A stretch of 64,000 nt of DNA, taken from Lampris incognitus. Taxonomy: Eukaryota > Chordata > Actinopteri > Lampriformes > Lampridae. The notes under the pieces were generated by a model. The model was not told the DNA's origin. It saw only the letters and a program-made list of their open reading frames with translations, and searched no databases. Location of the stretch: positions 20,974,450 through 21,038,449 of the forward strand of contig NC_079214.1 of NCBI RefSeq assembly GCF_029633865.1, in the 5' to 3' direction. Shown here in pieces: positions 1 through 37,418 of this stretch. Numbering within the stretch: position 1 is the first letter of the stretch; every line of letters begins with the position of its first letter. A program made the translations under genes and the position numbers.

Positions 1-54
1 GCCACCAATCTTGTACCAAATGTTATAAAAAAGACCAATTTTGTTCCCTTACAG

Positions 55-1074
55 ATGCAGCGCCACAACCTGGCTCAGCACATGCAGGAGTTTTCGCAGA
101 TGCATATGCACTACATGGCTGAGTACCTGCGGCGCCTTAGTCTCAATGACGCCACACCCAAGTCTCTGTGGCCCCTAGGGGAGTCTTCTGTTTCCTCTGA
201 GGACCATGGAGCTGCATCACTAGCACCAGGCTCTAGTGGGCCCAAAGGGGCAGCAAGCTATTGTAGCAGTGCCTCTTGCCAGCATAGTGAGGAAGTTCAG
301 AGGCTCAGGGAGATGGATGGGCGATTAGTTAAGCAGGACCATCAGCTGCGTGAGCTCATCATCTTGAAAGAAACACAGGTATATAGGGTATTCTCAGATC
401 TTAATGTACTTATAAATGGTCAATGTAGTTGTAATAGCATGAGATTGAGGTGGCTTTCACTCCTACATCATTTTGTGTGCACTTCATGAACTTTTTGACG
501 TTTCAATCTGTTTGATAAGAAACAGAAAACGCCCCATAGGGACTTTCTTGTGCACCAAACTAGCCTAAAAAATGTATCAAAAGTCAGGGGTCTCTGTCAG
601 CTCCCAGTTGGATTGTGGTATGCAACATCTCTGGTGTGGAAGCAATTTCAAGAGAGACCAGAGTAAATTAAGGAAATTATGACATGATGCATTGCACTGG
701 GAGTTCACAGCAGAATGTTTTCATTGCTTTAGAGAGCAAATCTGAACAAGATTGCGCATCGCTGGCAATGCTCAGTCACATCAGAGTTGTGTATCTTCCA
801 TGCTATGTGAGGTTTCCCCTTATTTATTTACATATCCAAACTTTTATTTATATAGTTCATAGCTTGCACAGTTTACAGCTAATTGTTTTATATAATTTTA
901 TAGTATAAATTTTATAGCTGGTTGCTGACCAAAAAAAAATAATACTAAAACTACGAAGTAGTACTGCTGGCCTCATCTTTGTAATGCAACTGCTGTAGCA
1001 AATTGTCCGTCCTTCTCTTCTAAACATATCCCATCGAACACAGCTTTGAAATTATAAGGCCACATCTTTGCTCT

Positions 1075-1132
<58 letters not shown>

Positions 1133-1913
1133 CCTCTCAGCTCTTGGGGTTTGTTAATAGCTTTATTTAATGTAATTTTATTTCAATTTGGTATTTAGTG
1201 ATACACTTTAACATATTGATCTTCAATAGGGCATTTATAACTTATACATTTATTACATTTTAGGATAGGATTCAGCATGTGTTGTACTTGTAATTATGAC
1301 CCCATTTTTCCCACAGGCAGGCCAGCTTTCAGAGCTTCGGCGTAAAGTGTCTGCGCTGGAGGAGACTGTGAAGGAGCTGGAAGCCCAGCAATGCCAAGGC
1401 ATCTTCATCTGGCGCCTCAAGGGGTTTTCTGCCCACCTGCGCAACCAGGAGGCAGGTCTGCCAGTTGTGGATCACAGCCCAGGCTTCTACACGGGCCGTC
1501 CCGGATATAAGCTGTGCCTGCGCCTGCACCTGCAAACCCCCCTTGCCCCACGGTGCGCCAACTATATTTCCCTCTTTGTCCACACCATGCAAGGCGCTTT
1601 TGATGGGCAGCTCAGTTGGCCCTTCCAGGGCACCATCCGACTAGCTATCCTGGACCAGGGCCCGGAGGGTGATCACCACATGGAGTTGATGGAGACTAAG
1701 CCAGACCTTCAAGCCTTCCAGAAGCCCACTATCCAACGCAACCCCAAAGGTTTTGGCTATGTCACCTTCCTGCACCTACAACAGCTGCACCAGCGGGCCT
1801 ATGTCAAAGATGACACGCTGCTTGTCCGCTGTGAGGTGACGCCGCGTTTTGATGGTGCTCTTCGCCGGGAGGGAGCAGGAGTGCAGTCCAGGGGGCTGGA
1901 GGCCTCGACTTGA
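55..1913 (+). CDS. traf6: TRAF6 E3 ubiquitin ligase, 3' two coding exons (partial gene)
   Basis: Adaptor and RING-type K63 ubiquitin ligase that relays TLR/IL-1R and TNF-family signals in the cytoplasm. Only the C-terminal part is here. Exon A is 55-378, after an acceptor ending at 54, and codes for coiled coil starting [13 protein letters not shown] and ending KETQ. Exon B is 1317-1913 (acceptor TTTCCCACAG, stop TGA 1911-1913). It resumes in phase 0 with [11 protein letters not shown], as in the human ETQ/SELKR region. Exon B carries the whole MATH/TRAF-C domain: [71 protein letters not shown] and [11 protein letters not shown]. This pattern separates TRAF6 from other TRAFs. The RING and zinc fingers lie upstream of the window. 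Exon A is Ser/Ala-rich between the two coiled-coil parts and longer than I recall for mammals. No AATAAA is evident in the 150 bases after the stop. Confidence 0.95.
1081..1130. repeat. (CA)25 microsatellite in the last traf6 intron
   Basis: Uninterrupted dinucleotide tract inside the 938-base intron between the two traf6 exons. The rest of that intron (379-1316) is AT-rich and shows no other feature. Confidence 0.97.
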
Positions 1914-2063
1914 GGGGGTCTTGAGTTTCAATGACTAAGAAGATAGGAGAGGAAAATATTTAAAATACTTTGTTGGGTCAATAGTAGATTTACTTTTAAT
2001 TAGAACAATATATTATATGATTTATGTTTTGTTTTCTTTAATCTGTTCCGATAAGAAACGAAT

Positions 2064-2172
2064 ACCCCTTTCACACTGGCCAAAAACCCCACAAAAACCC
2101 CGCTAATGTCCACCTTTGGTCAATGTAAAAAGGCGGATGTTAGCGGGTTTTTTTGGCCAGTGTGAAAGGGGT
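2064..2172. mobile_element. Foldback (palindromic) MITE downstream of traf6
   Basis: The ends are near-perfect inverted copies: ACCCCTTTCACACTGGCC at the left and its reverse complement at the right. Homology continues inward on both arms through the AAACCCCGCTAA block. The total of 109 bases would fold into one long hairpin with a short loop near 2115-2130. It has no coding capacity, so it fits a non-autonomous DNA transposon. The outermost bases are TACCCC and GGGGTA, so a TA or 3-bp TWA duplication (Tc1/mariner or PIF/Harbinger type) is possible; the superfamily is not decided. It sits 150 bases after the traf6 stop and could lie in the 3' UTR. Confidence 0.75.
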
Positions 2173-2303
2173 AAAAGAGTGTAGTGGTTGAGAGAAACTT
2201 CTAATCAGCTCTTGCAATTATGTTTGATATCTAGCATGAAATGATGTACTATTTTCAATGTGTCACGACAGTAGGATTACTGATGTTTTGACATTGCTAA
2301 ATA

Positions 2304-3040
2304 CACTGATGAGCCAAAACATTATGACCACCTGTCTAATATGCTGTTGGTCCTCCATGTGCCGCCAAAACACTGCTGACCTGCTGAGGCATGGACTCCA
2401 CAAGACCCTTGAAGGTGTCCTGTGGTATCTGGCACCAAAACATAAGCAGCAAATTCTTCAAGTCTTATAAGTTGTGAGGTGGAGCCACCATGGATTGGAC
2501 TTGTCTGTCCGGCACATCACACAGATGGACAATCAGACTGAGATCTGGAGAATTTGGAGGCCAGGGCAACACCTTGAACACTTCATCATGTTCCTGAAAC
2601 CATTCCCTAACAATGTGTGCAGTGTGGCAGGGCGCATTATCCTGCTGAAAGAGGCCACTGCAACAATGTTTAGGTAGGTGGCATGTGTGAAATTGATGTC
2701 CACATGAATGGCTGGACCCAGGGTTTCCCAGCAGAACATTGCCTAGAGCATTGCACTCCTTCCACTGGCTTTTCGTCTTCCCAAAGTATATCCTGGTGCC
2801 ATCACCTCCCCACGTAAATGGCACACACGTACACAGCCATTCACGTGAACTAAAGGAAAATGGGACTCATCGGACCAGGCGACCTTCTTCCACTGCTTCA
2901 AGGTCCAGTTCTGACACTTGTGTGCCCATTGTAGGCACTTTTGACAGTGGACGGGTCATCATGAACACTGACCGGTGTGCGGCTACACAGCCCCATACGC
3001 AGCAGGTGTGGGGCTCCAATGCTTCCTACAGTTGAGTTGG
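2304..3040 (-). mobile_element. Tc1/mariner-like DNA transposon, 5'-truncated, defective
   Basis: The left end CACTGATGAGCCAAAACATT is preceded by TA and matches the end of the copy at 27268-28414. On the minus strand, 2465-2824 reads transposase C-terminus with FQQDNAPCHTAHIVREWF, then WPPNSPDLSLIVHL. In the family this block reads SPDLNPIEHLWD, so the catalytic Glu of the DD34E triad is replaced by Val and the copy cannot be active. A stretch near 2860-2970 also matches the second copy in reverse complement. Homology fades near 3040, where a different Tc1 remnant begins. Confidence 0.85.
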
Positions 3041-3350
3041 CTTGTATAGGAACAAGGCTATCTCTGAGTGGCTTGTTCCTTGTCATCCTACAAATTTTCA
3101 GCTGGAATGAGATCTGGTATCTGACCTGGCCTCTGCACTTTGGGTTGTTATTCTCATGTTCTTGGAACAGTTCCTGGACACTCTTAGTCTTGTGCCTTGG
3201 GGGATTATACTCTTTAAAATATTCATCTGCAGATGGATACACTGTTGCCATGAAGGAATGCAACTGACAATGACTTCTAGACAACGTGTGGCATTTAATC
3301 GTTTCTCTACTTTTGCGAAAAGGTTTAGTGTGTGCCATAGAAACACCCAT
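3041..3350 (-). mobile_element. Second, different Tc1-like transposase remnant
   Basis: The minus strand reads MATVYPSADEYFKEYNPPRH followed by QELFQEHENN. This is a degenerate version of the Tc1 transposase stretch ATVYPSSDGYFQQDNAPCH plus WFQEHDNEF. It is unlike the neighbour at 2304-3040, so two elements abut or one inserted into the other. The limits are approximate and no terminal repeats were recognised. Confidence 0.6.
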
Positions 3351-3469
3351 AGACCAAGCCAGCTTCCACAGCCTACATTGCTGTTACATGGGCCATGATG
3401 CATGTATGGACTTATATGGCACTCCACATAACCATATTCCTCTCCTGTACCAGAAACAGTAGCAACTCA

Positions 3470-4057
3470 GATATATCATGTCCAATTCCTTTTTATTTCT
3501 TACAACTTAATTAGAACCAGTGCTTTTTAGCTTACGGAAGTTAAGTTTTGTAAGGCCATACTAATTTGTGCCAACGCGGATACGACCCAAAGCGGAATGT
3601 GTGCTTTATGCATTTTTTAATGGGTTTTTCAGTGCTTCATCCTGTATCCTTCCCTATAGCAAAGCTGATTAATAGAATGTTGCTAATAAACTCAACCCAG
3701 GACGGTAGCTTTTACCTGGATTTCAAGGAAAGACCCAGGCATCCCAACAGTTTTGTACACTTAGCGTATGTTTCACTGTGTATGTTATAATGTTAAAACC
3801 TGAACAGTGTAGCAGAACTTAACACAACTACACAACATATTTATTTACTTGTTTCTTAAATGTAAGTTTGATTTGTATTTGTCTCCAAATTAGTAAGAAA
3901 TGCAGCTGTGGTTTTATACAAACTACGTAGGATTTTACAGAACCTAACAGTCTTTTGCTTTTACTGTATGTGAGTGTAGAAATATATTTTCAATTTAAAA
4001 AGTGAGCAAACTGCCAGACATTGCCAGAACTTTTTCGAAGCAAGGTTGATGCCAGGT
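3470..4057. other. Intergenic stretch, nothing recognised
   Basis: AT-rich unique-looking sequence between the Tc1 remnants and the first SINE. Short open frames here lack family signatures, splice context or codon bias. Confidence 0.5.
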
Positions 4058-4074
4058 AAGAAAATGAGTATAAA

Positions 4075-4492
4075 TGGGCGTCTGGGTAGCGTGGCGGTCT
4101 ATTCCGTTGCCTACCAACACGGGGATCAGCGGTTCGAATCCCAGTGTTACCTCCGGCTTGGTCGGGCGTCCCTACAGACACAATTGGCCATGCCTATGGG
4201 TGGGAAGCCGGATGTGGGTATGTGTCCTGGTCGCTGCACTAGCGCCTCCTCTGGTCGATCGGGGCGCCTGTTCGGGGGGGGGGGGACTGGGGGGAATAGC
4301 GTGAACCTCCCACACGCTACGTCCCCCAGGCGAAACTCCTCACTGTCAGGTGAAAAGAAGCGGCTGGCCACTCCACATGTATCGGAGGAGGCATGTGGTA
4401 GTGTGCAGCCCTCCCCGGATCGGCAGAGGGGGTGGGGCAGCGACCAGACGGATACAATTGGGGAGAAAAAGGGAAAAAATCACCCCCAAGAA
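4075..4492 (+). mobile_element. tRNA-derived SINE (family A, unnamed), near full length
   Basis: The head reads GGGCGTCTGGGTAGCGTGGC and is followed by GGTTCGAATCCC, a good Pol III B box. The body then has blocks shared with five other copies here: GGCTTGGTCGGGCGTCCC, TGTCCTGGTCGCTGCACTAG, CTCACTGTCAGGTGAAAAG and ATGTATCGGAGGAGGCATG. It ends A-rich. A perfect 17-bp target duplication, AAGAAAATGAGTATAAA, flanks it at 4058-4074 and 4493-4509, which proves LINE-type retroposition and fixes the ends. A G run (4275-4285) lies inside. Confidence 0.9.
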
Positions 4493-4509
4493 AAGAAAAT
4501 GAGTATAAA

Positions 4510-5299
4510 AAAGACACTGTTTGCCATGCACAAAGGTCAAAATAAAAAGGTTACTTAATTATACCTTGGTTGTAATTAGGATCCTGGAAATATCTCATGA
4601 CTGAACTGAAATTATATGTTCGATTTTGTACTGATGTCGACTGAAAATGTTAGACTGAAACTTGTCAGAACTTTTGCCAGCATATTGCCATACATTTGTA
4701 ACAATGCTCTGTCCTGGATTCAATATTAATTTTGAATATTGACACAATTTACTGGAGCTGGACAGGTGAGATAACGTAGATTGGAGGAGACTTTGTTCAC
4801 TTTTGCCATTACAGGAGATGGTAATGAATATTTACCTGTATGGACGAAACTATGTTGAATATTTGCCTGTATGGGCCAAACTATGTTTCTTGGGCATAGA
4901 AATTAATGAAATTCAAGCTAGGACACCCCATCAAAGATTTTATGTGTTTTAATTACTCTCTGTGATGTTTCTTTTTGGGTCCTATAGAGACACCCTCTGC
5001 AGAAAAATGATGACGATTAGCAAGCTTCATTGCAGTTGTAAATCCATAGATGGATGATGCCAGCACAAACTTGTTGATGTATTCATTTTGCTTTTTTCAA
5101 TGCATACTGTTTGCAGTGCCTTTTTTCACAAGTTCCTGCCTAATGTGATCTAGTTGTAGTTCAAGGGTAAGGACAGGGTTTCAACCGTGAACATCATGCT
5201 GCCTTTTTCGCCTCACTATGGCTTGTTGGCTAATAAATTTTATTTTAACTTTTACCATGTTATTTTGTCTTCGTTTTGTCTTTGTTGATTCCCCCCCCC
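4510..5299. other. Intergenic stretch, nothing recognised
   Basis: No coding signature, terminal repeats or RNA gene was seen. A C run at 5290-5303 precedes the LINE fragment. Confidence 0.5.
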
Positions 5300-5812
5300 C
5301 CCATTTTTTCCGAGTTGAGCCGGAAGCCAAAGCTCTCAATTTACCAGTCAATCTTCGTTCCAGCCCTCACCTATGGTCATGAGCTTTGGGTAGTGACCAA
5401 AAGGGTGAGATCGTGGATACAAGCAGCTGAAATGAGTTTCCTCCGTAGTCTGTCTGGGCTCAGCCTTAGAGATAGGGTGAGGAGCTCGGACATCCGGAGG
5501 GAGCTCGGAGTAGAGCCGCTGCTCCTTCGTGTTGAAAGGAGCCAGTTGAGGTGGTTCGGGCATCTGATTAGGATGCCTCCTGGGCAGCTTCCTTTGGAGA
5601 TTTTCTGGGCACGTCCAACTGGGAGGAGAGCCCGGGGTAGACCCGGAACTCGCTGGAGGGACTACAAATCCAATCTAGACTGGGAATGCCTAGGGATCCC
5701 CCAGGAGGAGCTGGAGGGCACTGCTGGGGAGAGGGACATCTGGAGTGCCCTACTTAGCTTGCTGCCACCGCGACCTGACCCCAGAGAAGCGGCCGATGAT
5801 AAGATGAGATGA
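5300..5812 (+). mobile_element. Rex3/RTE-type LINE, 3' end fragment (5'-truncated)
   Basis: An open frame reads the reverse-transcriptase C-terminal region typical of fish Rex3-like LINEs: LSIYQSIFVPALTYGHELWV, AAEMSFLRSLSGLSLRDRVR, LGVEPLLLRVERSQLRWFGH, then RRARGRPGTRWRDY. It ends in the short AT-rich tail GATGATAAGATGAGATGA. The frame is open for about 165 codons, so this is a fairly young truncated insertion. The 5' break is only approximate and no clear target duplication was found. A 5'-truncated LINE of this kind has no function. Confidence 0.85.
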
Positions 5813-5964
5813 TTTTTTTTTTTGAATTGATTGTTCACCATAGATTGACAACCTTGATACCATATGGCAGAAATTGTGCTTTGATTAAAGATGTCTGTCT
5901 GCACCTTAAACTCACTGTCACTGCATTTTGAAACTTTAAGTGACAGTGCACAAAACCAAATATA

Positions 5965-6984
5965 TACTCCGTGACCAGAAAAGTAGAAACCCCCATTCAG
6001 TACCGCTTTGGATCACCTTCGGTCCTGATATCAGTCACCACACATGGTAGCGACTCAGCAAAGGTCCTTTAATATCCTAGTATTATAACTGACCATGCGG
6101 ACATCAGTGCTTTGTGCATCTGCCTAAGATTGATGGGATGCTCTCTTCTATGGATTCTACATCTGAGTTTATCTCAGAGGTGTTCAATGGGATTGATATC
6201 AGGGGATTGTGGTGACCAGATCATTAACCTCATTTCACCTGAAAATTCCTTGAACCATTCCTGGGAGATTCTTGCACTATAACAGCAAGCAATATCTTGT
6301 CAAAAGTACCCATCCCCTTGGAGGTACATGATGGCCATGAATGAATGCTCTGGCATCAAGACACCCATCTAAAAGTATTAATGGACCCAGTGTATGTCAG
6401 ATTAATTTCCCCCAAACCACTGCACCTCCCCCACTGGCCTGTACAGTCGTAACCATGCATGATGAGTTGATTGCCTCAAGTTGTTTATGCCACACCCCGA
6501 GTCTACCATCACGGTTCAGTTGGAGCCGGGATTCATCAGACCCAGACAATTGTATTGTGATGTTAACTATTGTACTGCAGACTGGTGATTACTTGTTATG
6601 GCCCGAGCCACCCGACATCTTCCACATTCATCTACCATGAGCCAACTCCCACATAGCAAACATTTTGATGAGGTGTTCAGATCCATTCACTGTACACCTT
6701 GCCACCTTTAAAAAGCTCAGCAACTCTACAGGCTTGGTGATGTTCAAGTCCATTAGGTCATGCTTTAAGCCAGAAAGCAAGTGTGTATATGGAGTTAGTC
6801 AGCACCCGTTTATGTTGTCCATCCATCCATCCATCCATCCATTATCCAAACTGCTTATCGTGCTCTCAGGGTTGCGGGGATGCGGGAGCCTATCCCAGCA
6901 GTCATTGGGCTGTGAGACATAAATGAAAAAGAAGGGCCTTATTTCATCTGGAGGGAGAGTTTCTAGTTTTCTGGCCACTGAGTG
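5965..6984 (-). mobile_element. Tc1/mariner-like transposon with both terminal repeats, defective
   Basis: The left end is YACTCCGTGACCAGAAAAGT and the right end is the inverted partner, (T)TTTCTGGCCACTGAGTG. A TA dinucleotide flanks each side (5963-5964 and 6985-6986). The inside matches, in antisense, Tc1-type transposase DNA as I remember it, but no frame stays open. The 5' side of the coding strand is interrupted by a SINE tail (6819-6911). The length of about 1.0 kb is short for an autonomous Tc1 element, so it is an old degraded copy. Confidence 0.75.
6819..6911 (-). mobile_element. V-SINE 3' end fragment nested in the Tc1-like element
   Basis: Begins with an (ATCC)n tail, then CATTATCCAAACTGCTTATC and CCTATCCCAGCAGTCATTGGG. 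This is the 3' end of the V-SINE family seen complete at 17085-17486, in reverse orientation. The head and central domain are absent, as expected for 5' truncation. Confidence 0.8.
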
Positions 6985-7276
6985 TAGATATATGTATGTT
7001 GAACCATTTGAAAGCATATAGAATATTTAAACCACAGTCTTCACAATGTTTAAAGATTCCTCCCAGCGAGGTGTCGCAGTAGGTAACAAGTATAACAAAT
7101 GACGTGCTGCAGCAGTAAATTGACTTATCAAGTATTCCAGCTATACATGTGGTTTTAACTGCAGGGTACATACAGGTCCCCATACCACGGGTCCTTTATG
7201 CACTGATGTGACACGACAGTAAGTCATGTACTAATCTTGAACAAATTATTTTACCTTAAGGCTTTCACAAGATACA

Positions 7277-7282
7277 TTTATT
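7277..7282 (-). terminator. Possible trpm5 polyadenylation signal (AATAAA)
   Basis: TTTATT on the plus strand gives AATAAA on the coding strand, about 600 bases after the trpm5 stop. It is the first canonical hexamer I noticed, but AT-rich DNA makes chance matches likely. The stretch 6990-7880 otherwise shows no feature and may be 3' UTR. Confidence 0.3.
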
Positions 7283-7880
7283 TTAATTTTCATGCTGCAA
7301 AAAAAGAGAAATGCTGAAACACTGAATGCAATATTGAATACAATCAAACATTGTAAAAAGTTTTACATTAGCTTGAGGTAAAAAAAAAAAAGTGATGATT
7401 CAGAGATTGTGTGATGAAGACCAACTCTGAATTTTTAACTAAACTGAAATTCGAATTTTCTTAGATTGCAAGTCATTGATGCCAACGTTTCAATGTTTCT
7501 TCTTTGAGTGCTTTTTAATGACATTATCCTGCAAACAGATTGTTAAATCACATAAAAACCATTCGGCAGACATGTACCTCATTTGATAATTTTTCAACTT
7601 TTCAAACAGTCAAATTTGCTTAACATTTGGACTAATACATGATGACTGACAGAAAGGAAACATTTTTTTTCTCCCCTCCAAATCGGGCAAATATTACAAC
7701 TCGACTTCCCCAAGCGGCAGCAGTGGATCATTTATAAGCTTTATGTAGTGCAATGTAACATACGGACAACAGCTTTGCCCTTTTCCTTAAGTAGCACCAT
7801 CACCACACCCAATCACATTCAGGAACCCTCGGCTATCACAACTATTTCATTGATTGATACAGATGAGGATTGTCATCTCC

Positions 7881-33737
<25,857 letters not shown>

Positions 33738-33824
33738 CTGAAAATGACCCATATTTAGCCACGGTTAGCTTATGTCACTGTGGCTGGAATTCATGTCAGT
33801 GTGCCCTTGGCTTTCACATTATCC

Positions 33825-33828
<4 letters not shown>

Positions 33829-33895
<67 letters not shown>
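33829..33895. repeat. (CA)33 microsatellite upstream of the first trpm5 exon read
   Basis: Lies about 90 bases 5' (coding sense) of the presumed acceptor of exon 33590-33737. Confidence 0.95.
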
Positions 33896-33898
<3 letters not shown>

Positions 33899-34723
33899 CG
33901 CTCCTCTGACCACTCCAGCATCTCCCCACATCTCAGGCATCGTGTCTGTTGGTGTAGTGCCCCCTGTATGCAAACAAACACACAGCACAACACGTTATGT
34001 ACATGTTCCACTAGACCCTTCATCTCTCATTCGCCACGCTTTCCACAAATGACGGGATCTTAAAAGGGCTTCTGGTCAATGCAAATTTCAAAGCATTTTC
34101 ATTCTCATCTCACATGCAAAGTACTTCCTCCCCCAACGCTTATCCTAGAAACACAACACGAGCACTCACTCAAAGACTTTCATCCCTAAAGGTCAAGTCA
34201 ATGAATTTATAAAGCATGTTTTAAAACAGGCAATGTTTCAAAATTGCAAAAATATAAATGACAATAGGCTGGTTGAATTGGCTTGAGTGATAACCTTCAC
34301 TTTTCTTTTCACAGTTTTCCTCTCGTCTAAGACTGGAACAGCAAAGACTTTATGACAGCATGGCAGATAAAGTTAGGTGTACTGTGCCATCAAGGTTTTT
34401 GGATTGCTGCAAATATGTTTGACATTGAGATGTGGTTATACTGTTTAGAGGAAATCTGTGGATGAACTCATCCTCTCTATACTTTAACAGAGAGATCAGT
34501 GAAGCCGAGAACAGAAAATAACTCAGAAGGACTCAAACATACCTGTACTTTGTGTCTAAATCGCACACAATGTATACGTGACTGCAATGTACAATGTAAA
34601 ACTGAAATAGAAATGCATTAACAAGTTGGCCAATTAGCCATTACTGATGAATATTTTGACACATACTTGCCTTTCAGTCAACACCGACCTCTTATCAGTC
34701 ACACTAGGGGAGATTTACTACTC

Positions 34724-34905
<182 letters not shown>

Positions 34906-35138
34906 ACTACACGTAGCCTCCCCATTTGCTTAATACAATCTGTCTGGATTAACGAATGCTATTTACAAAACTTGTGGGTAAACGATTAAGGTTTGTGGTG
35001 TCCTTTATGCTGCAGAAGTGAGCTACACTTGGGAAGGGCTTGATTTGAATGCAGGTCTGGGTGTGTGAGTGAAAAGGCCATTGTCGATGCAAACAGGAGA
35101 ATTTGCATAGGCTACAAGGTAGGGAAAGGGACATCCAC

Positions 35139-35139
<1 letters not shown>

Positions 35140-35213
<74 letters not shown>
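35140..35213. repeat. (CT)37 tract
   Basis: Pure dinucleotide run in the trpm5-cdkn1c interval. Confidence 0.95.
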
Positions 35214-35215
<2 letters not shown>

Positions 35216-36702
35216 GCTCTGCCCTTTTATCTCTTCCATTAACTCTTCATCTTGGCTTGAGGTCTCATATGACCAGAGGCGTGTTCTCTCAGAAACAACA
35301 GGAGATAATCTTGGGGTGCCTGAATGTGTTTGTGTGTATGTCAGACAAGTGCGTCTGTACTACATTGCACCATTGGCACATGCAAAACTCTAGAAAGGTC
35401 TACAGTGTGAGGAAGATCCACCCACGCCTAAATTTCTTCACACATACTCAGAAATTGACGGAACATGACCGGAGAATTTTTGGACATGTCTTAATATGAA
35501 CCTAAAGATAGCAGGTCTGTCTTGGATTACAATTCTTTTTTTCCAAATGTTGCAGGCACCCCAGCACTTGTTTGTATTTTTCGAAACCCAGGTTAACATA
35601 ACAGTGAATGTGATGATGCAAAAATATGAACACAGTAAAAACAGGGACCAGGATAGCACAAAGACAGGTTTAAAAACAAAACAAAACACTGCTTGAGCTC
35701 TTGACATCCATAATTCAATATTAAACATTGCATTGCATGATATTAGGGCAATAAGATGTTACATATATTAATTAATGATCGATAATATAAGCATACAATT
35801 AGGCAACATTAACAACCTTATCAAACCACGGATTATTTGATATCTTCAAAACTCTAAAAACATGTTTTTACACTCAAAACAAATTTTTTTGAAGGGTTAA
35901 AAATTCCTGATTTCACTTCCAAGCCCTGTAAGGAAAAGTAGTAAGAATTCCAAGCCAATGCAACTCTCTATTAAACAATATACGAGGCACTGGATAATCT
36001 TAAATTCATGGTTGCTGAACTGAATCACAAAAATGACATGTACAATACAGGAAGGAATATGTATATCAATTTAACTGATAACACGATTGCTTTGACTTTA
36101 GCCCTAATATGAGTTTCATGCACAGGATAACTCACAAGAGGACATCTACACATACTCACCAAAGAAATGTCTTGTTTTTTCTGCATGATTGTCAAGTTTA
36201 ACGCTCACACCTGGGACCAAAAATTGCTCCTCAGTGGCCCTCGCTCAGGGTGAAGGGTTAAGAGAGGTGTGGAAGTGGCAAGAAGGTGAGTACCACCCAG
36301 CTTCTCAATTTGACCAATCACAGATGCCGCTGCGTACCATCACTTTGCATGTTTATCAGCGACTTCTCTCTCATCACAGTCATGTGCTGTCGGATGGAAA
36401 ACTCCATTGTTGGCTTTTATTCTCTTAATGACTTTTCTCGAGTCTCAAAACTAAGATTGCCAAATTAACACCCCAAGTGCCACTTTTCTGTAACTCATTT
36501 TTAATGCCCTTTAACAACTGAGAATATCTATTACCAGCTTTCCGCCCCATAGGAGCCAGTAGCTTTCTTCATTTACATTTATATTTATTCATTTAGTGGA
36601 TGCTTTTATCCAAAGCCACTTTCAGCACAAATAACCCTAACATGCTGTGAAAACCTTTTGAATTTCATATCCAATTTTTACTTTGTTGTAACTAAACTCT
36701 AC

Positions 36703-36873
36703 GCCAGACAGACAGACAGATAGACAGGCAGACAGACAGACAGACAGACAGACAGGCAGACAGATAGACAGGCAGACAGGCAGGCAGGCAGACATACAGA
36801 CAGATAGACAGACAGACAGACTGACGGACGGGCAGAAAGGCAGACAAACAGGCAGGCAGGCAGGCAGGCAGGC

Positions 36874-36921
<48 letters not shown>

Positions 36922-36930
36922 TGACTGACA
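36703..36930. repeat. (CAGA/CAGG)n tetranucleotide array
   Basis: About 230 bases of CAGA units mixed with CAGG variants, with a few interruptions near 36815-36850. Just left, 36573-36640 has a short fish dispersed motif (TTTAGTGGATGCTTTTATCC). Confidence 0.93.
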
Positions 36931-37314
36931 GAGCCAGCACTAACAACTGTAAGTAGTACGGTCAATGCTGGTTCTTCGGCACATCTAAATCAAACAAACC
37001 CATTATCAGGATCGTTAGCTGCGGCTGTGTTTATCCTGCCATGCTAACATCACAGAGTACCAAGAGCAGCCTGGCGTGCTTTTAACCATTACATGGTTTT
37101 TAAACTATAGATGTATACTCTGTCAACAAAATGTTATAGTTACAGAGCAGCTGCTGAAGAGAAGCTGCTTATGACTGTGGGCTTATTATAATGATCGAGC
37201 AAATAGTTTTAGAAGCACTTACGGGTTTGGTTTCAACCTTAAATATGTGTCTTGCACCCTTTTTATAATAGCGTGTGTTGACCATGTGAAGTATACTTGA
37301 TCCAGTAGACTAAA

Positions 37315-37418
<104 letters not shown>

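Noticed and set aside
4046-4558. 170-residue open frame
   Set aside because: It lies over a tRNA-derived SINE with target duplications; the same frame is broken differently in other copies.
36692-36965. Cys/Leu/Ser-rich frames on the minus strand
   Set aside because: By-product of the CAGA/CAGG array.
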